In this document: in pieces, positions 57,096 through 64,000 of the stretch
Layout of the letters: the number at the start of each line of letters is the position of its first letter
Numbering within the stretch: the stretch's first letter is position 1
Source: Corbicula japonica
Taxonomy: Eukaryota > Mollusca > Bivalvia > Venerida > Cyrenidae
Direction of reading: 5' to 3'
Assembly (NCBI GenBank): GCA_038501625.1
Contig: JAZAYU010000009.1
Span: 6,624,396-6,688,395 of the forward strand
DNA: 64,000 nucleotides
The notes under the pieces: generated by a model
What the model was told of the DNA's origin: nothing
Databases searched by the model: none
What the model saw: only the letters and a program-made list of their open reading frames with translations
Position numbers and translations under genes: made by a program

Positions 57096-57610
57096 AGAAC
57101 ACTTTTTGCTTACTTTTTTATGAAATGTTCTTTCGCTCGCATTCCTTTCTATTTTATATTTGAAAACAATAGACGATCATAAACATATCATATATCGAAC
57201 GGATAACGATTTTTTTATAACCCTATATAATTTATTTCGAAAAAGTTTCGATTTGGATTTGGATGACTTTTCTTGAAGTAATACTAAGTTTAATATCACG
57301 TACTGGCAGTTTGAGATAAAAAGATTTGAATACAAATACAACGAATCACCTCCCCAACTATTTTCATTTTATTTGCAAACAGTCGTCAAGTTCCTCCTTG
57401 AGAAGATACATGCGCAGTGAAGTAGTTAACGTGTTGTTTAACGATAACATAATTTGAGTTTACAACTTGAAAATGGAACTTTTCCATGTTCTGTATTAAA
57501 AATTTAGTTCTTCTTCTGAAATCGGGAAATAAGTACACAAGATAAAAGCCAAATGTGTGCACACAATCTACGTTATATTTGTATTGGAATGTCAAATTAA
57601 TTTACAATAG

Positions 57611-57704
<94 letters not shown>

Positions 57705-58204
57705 CTGATTTGAAAAGGAAGTTAACTACATCATTACATAGTGTATTTACTTCCCACATCATCGAAATGGCAAAGATAGTTTACTCCAACATTACTTTTA
57801 AACAGTAACTGTGAATTAATCTCCAACGAGAGAGAGAACACTGAGTGCCAAATGAAGTTATCTACATCATTGTGTATTTACTTCCTATAGCGTCGAAATG
57901 GCAAAGAGAGTTAACTCCAACACTACTTTTCAACAATAACCGTGAATTAATCTCCCATGTCTATCATAATGCAAAGAGAGTTTATTCCAACAATACGTTG
58001 GAACAGTCCCTGTGTATTTGTCTAACATATATATCGACCCTGTTGAAAAGATAGTGTAGATAAGAAAATTTATAAATGACCGAGTTCTGAGCCCCGTCTA
58101 CCTCCCCAAATTAACATCAGCGAATTACTTGTTTCCAGTGTGTAGAATGAATATAAAGTATTCACAGGCCTTAAATATTAGACAATTGAGAGAGGGGGAG
58201 AGAG

Positions 58205-58250
<46 letters not shown>

Positions 58251-58263
58251 GAAGGAAGGAAGA

Positions 58264-58351
<88 letters not shown>

Positions 58352-58599
58352 GTTTGATATAAGTATGCCAATTCAACTGTGAGATAGAGGCCAAGGTATT
58401 TATAATCATCAAAAATTTCTTACGGTCTATATTCCGCGTCTTCTGTCCATTTTCCGGCTAAATTAAATACTTTCACATACATGCAACCGTCAGTTTGTTT
58501 ATCTCCAATAAATGTATCTTCGGCTACTTCCGTCATATGACCGGTTTGCAAAGTGCACAATGCACCCATTTATTTAAAAATAATTTTAAAGTCACCTAT

Positions 58600-61500
58600 C
58601 AAATTTCATATTCTTAATAAATATAACATTTCCACATCTATAAAACTAAACGACGGAAGACGCAGATCGTATCCTTTTATATACAAGTGTTATTTAAAGA
58701 GGTGTAGGTGCTGCAGTTTTTTTTAAAAATGTAATTCAACAATAAAATCAACAGTTAATGGAAGAACTTTTTCAGTAAATATTAATTCAGATATTGATTG
58801 ACAAACGGATAATAATATTTATGTTTTAACTTGAAACGCTTTAAATTGTGGCATTCAATATGTATTAAAGACGGGACGCCCTTTGAAAACACGTTTTAGT
58901 CAGCAATATTCTAAAATAAGAAACAATAATAAAATCAATACATATTTATATAAACATTTTAAACAATCAGTCCACACTTTAAAATACGTAAATATTCAAC
59001 CTGTTGAAAAAATTATATTTGATAACAGTGCTTCAAGAGCATTTAAAATTAGAGCAAGGCTTATTTCAATAGATAATTGGATAAAAAAATTACAAACACC
59101 TTATCCACTTGGTTTAAATGATAATATTTATCAGGAAGGCAACATTTCAAAAAATCCTGATTTTGACATTTTTGATTTGCTTCAAATACGGAAACGAAAA
59201 TCGAGGTCACACGGGATAAGGACTAATGGTAATATCAAAAGAAAATCACGTGTTCATTGTTCTATTTATGACCTTCAAAATATTTTAAAACATTCAGGTA
59301 GACACGCTATGCTGTCACGTTTGGCTTCTCTTTCTATTTCAAGTTTACAAAAAAGGGATAAGGAAGCCGATGATATTGTTATAAGAACTCATTCACTTTA
59401 TGAAGTTGCTAGCCTTATTCAGTGTTACACTCGGCACGTTCCCAAACCACACATTGACTTGGAATCTGATCACCAAAGACATTTCCTGAAAATTTCATTT
59501 TTAAATAAAGGTCTCATCGTAACAGGGGATCTAAATGTTATCAAAGACTTTAGACATGTTAGAATCCGCAATTTAATTTCAAAAGGTCCGAAATATAGAA
59601 TTCCATCAGACACCGACTTAAATACCTGTCGTGCAGAAATTGCACAGTTTTTAAACATTTTTTGCAATAGAAGGTGTAAACGAGAACATGCTGAGCCTAA
59701 TGCTCTTTCAAACTGGAAAAAACAAATATTCAAAATAATTGACACTCGTATATCCTTCTATAAAAGAAACATAGCTTTATTACCACCTCGACCTCGTTTT
59801 AACTTTCGCCATTTGAAAAAGGGTATTCAAGATTTTCACAACAGATTTGTTTTAACACCTGCTGATAAGGCTTCTAATAATGTTATTATAGTGTGACGTA
59901 TACACTATATTAATGTTCAAACTGAAGAACTTAATAGCACTAATGCTTATATACTGACTTCTTCATCAGAGAGTGATATTGTTACTGCACACACTCTACA
60001 AATTACAAAATTTAGAATCAGTGTTGAGCCGAAACACGACAAAGTACCTACTATGTATTGGTTACCTAAAATGCACAAAACACCGTACAAAGCGAGATTT
60101 ATTGCAAACTCTAGTTCTTGTACAACAACAAAATTATCCGTGCTCTTAACATCTTGTCTTACAGCTATAAAAGAACGTGTAATTAGGTATTGCGAAAAAG
60201 TTTTTGAAACCACTGGCAAAAATTTATTTTGGTCTATAAAAAATTCAAATGACGTTTTAAAGAAGCTTTAATCAAATAATTTTCAGGCGTTCAGTTTGTC
60301 TACATATAATTGTTCAACTTTACATACTTCTCTCCCTCATAATTTAATAAGAGACAAGCTAACCAGTCTCATCGAAAAAACTTTTGCTAGAGAAAATAAA
60401 ACATGTATCGCTTGTAAAGAACATAGAGCATTTTTTACATATGGTTCTGATGATAACTATACTTCATGGACCTGTCAAGACCTTATCCAGGCGCACACAT
60501 TTTTTATTGGATAATATTTATTTGAGATTTGGTACCTCTATTTATAAACAAATAATAGGCATTCCAATGGGTACGAATTGTGCACCCCTTGTTGCGGATC
60601 TTTTTTTTATAATGTTATGAAAGAGACTTTATGTTATCTCTTTCTACCGAACATCAAGATGATATTATTACAGCTTTTAACAACACCTGTAGGTACCATG
60701 GTGATTTATTAAATATAGATAATAACCACTTTCCATCACTGGTTAATAAGATTTATCCTAAAGAACTACAGCTGAATAAAGCGAACACTTGAGAAAAGCA
60801 GGCAAAATTTCTTGAACTGTTCATTGAAAATGGTTACGTCACTACTAAAATGTATGACAAAAGAGATGATTTTAATTTTAATATAGTAAATTTTCCGTTT
60901 GTAGACGGCGATGTTCCTCGTGCAACATCTTACGGGGTTTATATCTCACAGCTTGTTCGCTTTTCAAGAGCTTGCAACGATGTGAATGATTTTAATGAAC
61001 GTAATCTTTGCATTACAGAAAAACTATTAAAACAAGGTTATCGGTATCACAAATTAAGGAAAACCTTTTGCAAGTTTTATCGCCGATACCCAGATCTAAT
61101 TCATAAATACAGGTGCAGTTTAAAATCACTATTGCAGCAAGGTATTTCACAGCCAGTTTTTTATGGAGATTTATTTTTAAACTTAAGAAGATAAAAGGCA
61201 ATGTTAATTTCTCCCGGTTATTCGTAAAAACCATCTGTAAATTTAAAAAGAAAGGTTATCAACATGATATTTTGCAGCGCTCTGCAGGCCTGGTGATTAA
61301 CCCATCTACAGTTGATCATTATGCTTACCTCTTTAGTTGCATGACGGTGGCAGGGGTTTAAGAGTTTATGAAGGTTTATGGGGAAATCTTTTCTTAAAAG
61401 AACCTAGAAGCTCGATTTGTTTCTTTTATCCCTGTCATCGTGTTCTTGCTGATTTTACTCCAGGTGCTCTGGTCTCGGTTAGATCATTGAGTACCCGCCA

Positions 61501-61790
61501 TTTGACTTTGCAATGCTATTAGCTTCTTATCTTTTATTTGTTTGTGTGCTTTTGCATGCAACATTGTTGAGCCGATGGGTGGGTTGGAGTTATTTCACCA
61601 AGACAATTTGTACTTGTTTTGTGATACGAGAACCTGTTGGGGCAAGTGTGAGGCTGGTGCACCCTAAAACCTGGTTTAAACCCCCCAGTGGCAATTTGTT
61701 TTGCCACTGACCGTTCCAAGGCGGTATCCCCAAAGGTTCTCTTTTTCGTTAGTTGTTTGTGGCGTCCTATTTTAATTGACATACTTATAT
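58600..61790 (+). mobile_element. Penelope-like retroelement, Naiad type, copy B
   Basis: Plus strand, the longest reading frame of the group. From about 58750 to 60268 one frame is interrupted only by TGA codons at 58799, 58832 and 59894; the first TAA is at 60269. Domains in order: a short N-terminal part, GIY-YIG endonuclease (CGIQYV, TGRPLKTRF, NDNIYQEG), a linker with a 200-base deletion near 59512 (LNKG joined to LIVTGDLNV, so the CxC-like motif is lost), RT with MYWLPKMHKTPYKARF, LSTYNCSTLHTSLPHN and IPMGTNCAPLVADL. Frameshifts after 60514 and near 60615 and 61180 break the rest. The natural stop is at 61360 and the 3' tail goes to about 61790. Upstream is a (GA)n run and a short inverted piece of tail (58350-58375). 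Confidence 0.85.
58883..59896 (+). CDS. Naiad GIY-YIG endonuclease and linker
   Basis: 338 codons between two in-frame TGA codons (58832 and 59894). The first part is the GIY-YIG nuclease: the GIY/YIG-like words CGIQYV and TG lie just before this stretch, and TRFSQQYSKIRNN, LYKHFKQSVHTLK and RARLISIDNWIKKLQTPYP belong to its core. A basic linker follows (RKRKSRSHGIRTNG, HAMLSRLASLSIS) and then the start of the RT region with FVLTPADKASNNVIIV. At the TGA that ends it, translation continues in the same frame with RIHYINVQTEELN. The annotated start is not a real start codon; the protein begins further upstream. Confidence 0.65.
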   Translation: MKTRFSQQYSKIRNNNKINTYLYKHFKQSVHTLKYVNIQPVEKIIFDNSASRAFKIRARLISIDNWIKKLQTPYPLGLNDNIYQEGNISKNPDFDIFDLLQIRKRKSRSHGIRTNGNIKRKSRVHCSIYDLQNILKHSGRHAMLSRLASLSISSLQKRDKEADDIVIRTHSLYEVASLIQCYTRHVPKPHIDLESDHQRHFLKISFLNKGLIVTGDLNVIKDFRHVRIRNLISKGPKYRIPSDTDLNTCRAEIAQFLNIFCNRRCKREHAEPNALSNWKKQIFKIIDTRISFYKRNIALLPPRPRFNFRHLKKGIQDFHNRFVLTPADKASNNVIIV

Positions 61791-62217
61791 TACTTTTTAC
61801 TCAGTGTTCCTATTTTAAAGATTTTGTCGTTTCTAAAACAGCACTTACTAAATATCATAATTTTGGTCTTATCTGTATTTATTTTAAATTTCCACTGCTC
61901 GCAATATTCTTTAAAGTTGTCTAGAGCATTTTGAAGGTCTGTGTCATTGTCACTGAAAATAACGGTATCGTCTGCAAATAACAAAATGAATTATTTAACG
62001 AAGGTGTGTGAGCCATTAATTGAAACATCCCTTGAAACACCGTTGACATTATTTTGACTTAGAAACGTTTCGAGACCTTTAAGAAATATTGAAAATATGA
62101 AAGGCGAAAGATTTTCTCCTTGTCTTACTCCGACAAGGCAATCGAAATATGCAGTAGATCCTTCTGAAGAGGTAACTCTTGACTTAATGTTACTATATAA
62201 ACTGTGAATTACATTAC
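61790..62217 (-). pseudogene. non-LTR retrotransposon RT fragment
   Basis: On the minus strand from 62217: SLYSNIKSRVTSSEGS, GVRQGENLSPFIFSIFL, then a short break and LLFADDTVIFSDNDTDLQ and FKINTDKTKIMIFSK. These are the RT palm motifs of a LINE, with VRQG and the FADD catalytic box. The fragment is bounded at its 5' side by an inverted duplication (62176-62245) and abuts the Naiad tail at 61790. It is a short dead piece of a different LINE lineage from the one at 8150-9135. Confidence 0.8.
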
Positions 62218-62245
62218 AGTTTATATAGTAACATTAATTCAAGAG
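62176..62245. repeat. 30-bp-arm hairpin at the RT fragment edge
   Basis: 62176-62205 (CTCTTGACTTAATGTTACTA...) and 62216-62245 are inverted copies with one mismatch and a 10-base loop. The right arm repeats RT coding sequence in reverse. Confidence 0.88.
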
Positions 62246-62249
62246 ATAC

Positions 62250-62902
62250 GGAGCGTGCACGAATGTATAAGTATACGTACAATGTACAATAGCTGAAAAG
62301 CCATGGTTATTTCCTTCCAGTTTGTTTTGAAAATGAAATAGATTCGCTTCAAGCATTTGAGCACGATAATTGCGTTTGTTTAAATATTAAGTTGCGCTCA
62401 ACATGGGGTTCGGCGGCGTGAACAGTAATATGCACTTCCATTACTGCTCATGAATAGGATCAATCAAACAGTCTAAAATATTTTGAAATTCATCGTGTTC
62501 CGTGGCTTTCGAAATTCATTTTTCCCCATTTTTGTGTGAATATTGTACTTGTATGTCATTGTTACATATCTGCATATGGCACGCAGCTGTAGTCAGCAGA
62601 TTGCAAAAGGTAAATCGAGTGCGTTTGAAAAACAATTATGTCCAAAGGTCATGCCAAAGGTTTGGTGTGTTTCAAAATAGTAATCAATATCAATTGTAAC
62701 AAATCCTCCAGGCTGGAAAAACTCTTTATAAAACAAACGAACAATTAATATTACATTAGAGTGTCTGCTGCCGTCGAAGAAGGAAGATAAATGTAAGTTC
62801 TTTTACAGAATGACGTTTACGTGTGCTGTTTTATGTTAGTTTATACCGGTATATAATTTGTTATAAAATATAAAATTTGCGTATAAAATGTTATTGTTGT
62901 TT
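62250..62902 (+). other. 5' flank of gene 8, partner of 43020-43900
   Basis: Shares GCACGA(A/G)TGTATAAGTAT, TAGATTCGCTTCAAGC, the dispersed repeat at 62385-62475 (TTAAGTTGCGCTCAACATGG) and the TATA-like ATACCGGTATATAATTT (62843-62859) with the flank of gene 6. The TATA-like site is the best candidate for the type B core promoter. Confidence 0.5.
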
Positions 62903-63705
62903 GTGCGGGATCGCTTCCAGCTAGAGGCACCTTCATTTGAAATTCACAGTAGCGCTATTTGTGCAGTGTGGCGGCCGTAAAAAGACTCCCCGTACATATA
63001 GTCAGTACTGTTATCAGTATATAATCCCGTTACCGAAGTCATGCAGTGATTGTTACGTATATCAGGGCTATCCAATCAACCTTTTTGGGGTTGTCCCGGT
63101 TAGCTCAATTGGTTGCGTCGCAGGAATTGCAGGGCTAGGCGCTGTCGCCGTGACGGTGCGGGATCGCTTCCAGCTAGAGGCACCTTCATTTGATATTCAC
63201 AGTAGCGCTATTTGTGCAGTGTGGCGGCCGTAAAAAGACTCCCCGTACATATAGTCAGTACTGTTATCAGTATATAATCCCGTTACCGAAGTCATGCAGT
63301 GATTGTTACGTATATCAGGGCTATCCAATCAACCTTTTTGGGGTTGTCCCGGTTAGCTCAATTGGTTGCGTCGCAGGAATTGCAGGGCTAGGCGCTGTCG
63401 CCGTGACGGTGCGGGATCGCTTCCAGCTAGAGGCACCTTCATTTGATATTCACAGTAGCGCTATTTGTGCAGTGTGGCGGCCGTAAAAAATCTCACCGTA
63501 CATATAGTCAGTACTGTTATCAGTAAAAAAAAACCCGTTACCGATGTCATGCAGTGATTGTTACGTATATCAGGGCTATCCGATCAACCTTTTTTGGGGT
63601 TGTCCTGGTTAGCTCAATTGGTTGCGTCGCAGGAATTGCAGGGCTAGGCGCTGTCGCCGTGACGGTGCAGGATCGCTTCCAGCTAGAGGCACCTTCATTT
63701 GTATT
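62903..63705 (+). repeat. 253-bp tandem repeat with tRNA-like core
   Basis: Units begin at the GTGCGG words at 62903, 63156 and 63409, with a last partial one at 63665 (spacings 253, 253, 256). Each holds GGTTAGCTCAATTGGTTGCG (box-A-like TAGCTCAATTGG at 63101) and GGATCGCTTCCAGC (box-B-like), about 60 bases apart as in a tRNA gene, followed by AGAGGCACCTTCATTTG. The units are nearly identical, so the amplification is young. Apparent repeated protein frames here (VVPVSSIGCVAGIAG) are by-products of the repeat. Confidence 0.9.
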
Positions 63706-63868
63706 GTTGAGGCTAATGACAATTGCTTTATATTATTATATTCTCATATTTTATCTTCATCAAGTTAAATTATAAATTATCTTCATCAAGTTAAATTATG
63801 ATATTTAGACCCGTTTGTAATTATTCCCCTGAAAATAAAATGCTTAGTTTTTTTTTAGTTTAGTAATA

Positions 63869-63969
63869 ATGGCTCGTATTATCCTCGTCGCTCTCCTGGT
63901 CACCCTGGTCGTCTGTGCCGTTAACTCAACATCCGAACCAATATCCGCTCCATTATGCTCGGTACCTAA
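63869..63969 (+). CDS. cysteine-rich secreted protein, type B, gene 8 (3' partial)
   Basis: Only the first coding exon is in the window: 101 bases encoding MARIILVALLVTLVVCAVNS, a signal peptide, then TSEPISAPLCSVPK. The donor AA/GTAAGTG and phase 2 are as in all other members. Compared with gene 6 it has nine additional residues before the first mature cysteine. The upstream sequence (GAAAATAAAATGCTTAGTT, TTTAGTAATAATGG) matches gene 6. The remaining exons lie beyond the right edge, so intactness cannot be judged. Confidence 0.85.
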
Positions 63970-64000
63970 GTAAGTGATTTATGTACTGAACCTAAGTAGT

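Noticed and set aside
62937..63775. Three near-identical 98-residue frames resembling a repeated protein
   Set aside because: They are the 253-bp tRNA-like tandem repeat read in one frame; one stop per unit, no splice or start context, and the period is not a multiple of three.

Overview
The window looks like a piece of a metazoan nuclear genome, most likely a bivalve mollusc. It is AT-rich and has spliced genes with GT-AG (and some GC-AG) introns, AATAAA signals, many microsatellites and a dense load of degraded transposons. The bivalve placement is an inference from the MOB1 gene, the tRNA-like and TTAA-flanked repeats, and a Penelope-like retroelement whose frame carries in-frame UGA codons, as described for clam Naiad elements. 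Most short open frames are chance; the real genes are small and split into exons.

Layout. 1-1184: deleted Ty3/Gypsy element, minus strand. 2323-4272: last three coding exons of a MOB1 kinase-activator gene, plus strand. 4273-9300: TTAA-flanked MITEs, fold-back repeats and a non-LTR retrotransposon remnant. 9860-63969: an array of paralogous genes for small secreted proteins with ten conserved cysteines, spread over about 54 kb. I number them 1 to 8: 1 (+, 10345-11973), 2 (-, 15241-17154), 3 (+, broken, 20905-24492), 4 (+, 37823-40449), 5 (exon 4-5 fragment, 41628-42106), 6 (+, divergent type B, 44058-45326), 7 (+, 53561-55316) and 8 (+, type B, first coding exon at 63869, continues beyond the window). 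Each complete gene has four coding exons with identical phases: signal peptide plus acidic start, a CPCGSVC module, a long middle module, and a C-terminal module. In the type A genes the last module ends in an Ala/Pro/Asp/Glu-rich tail. The type A genes also share a non-coding first exon and a promoter block with a TATA box.

The array grew by inverted duplication (genes 2 and 3), by duplication of an A-type plus B-type block (genes 4/5/6 against genes 7/8), and by recombination that made fragment 5. Between and inside the genes lie Penelope-like elements with an N-terminal GIY-YIG domain (Naiad type), a nested Tx1-like LINE with a 16-bp target duplication, an internally deleted BEL/Pao element with intact LTRs, a hAT-like MITE, two other inverted-repeat elements, and a 253-bp tandem repeat with tRNA-like sequence.

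The points most worth following are the cysteine-rich family, whose function I do not recognise, and the in-frame UGA codons at cysteine-like sites of the Naiad-type element.
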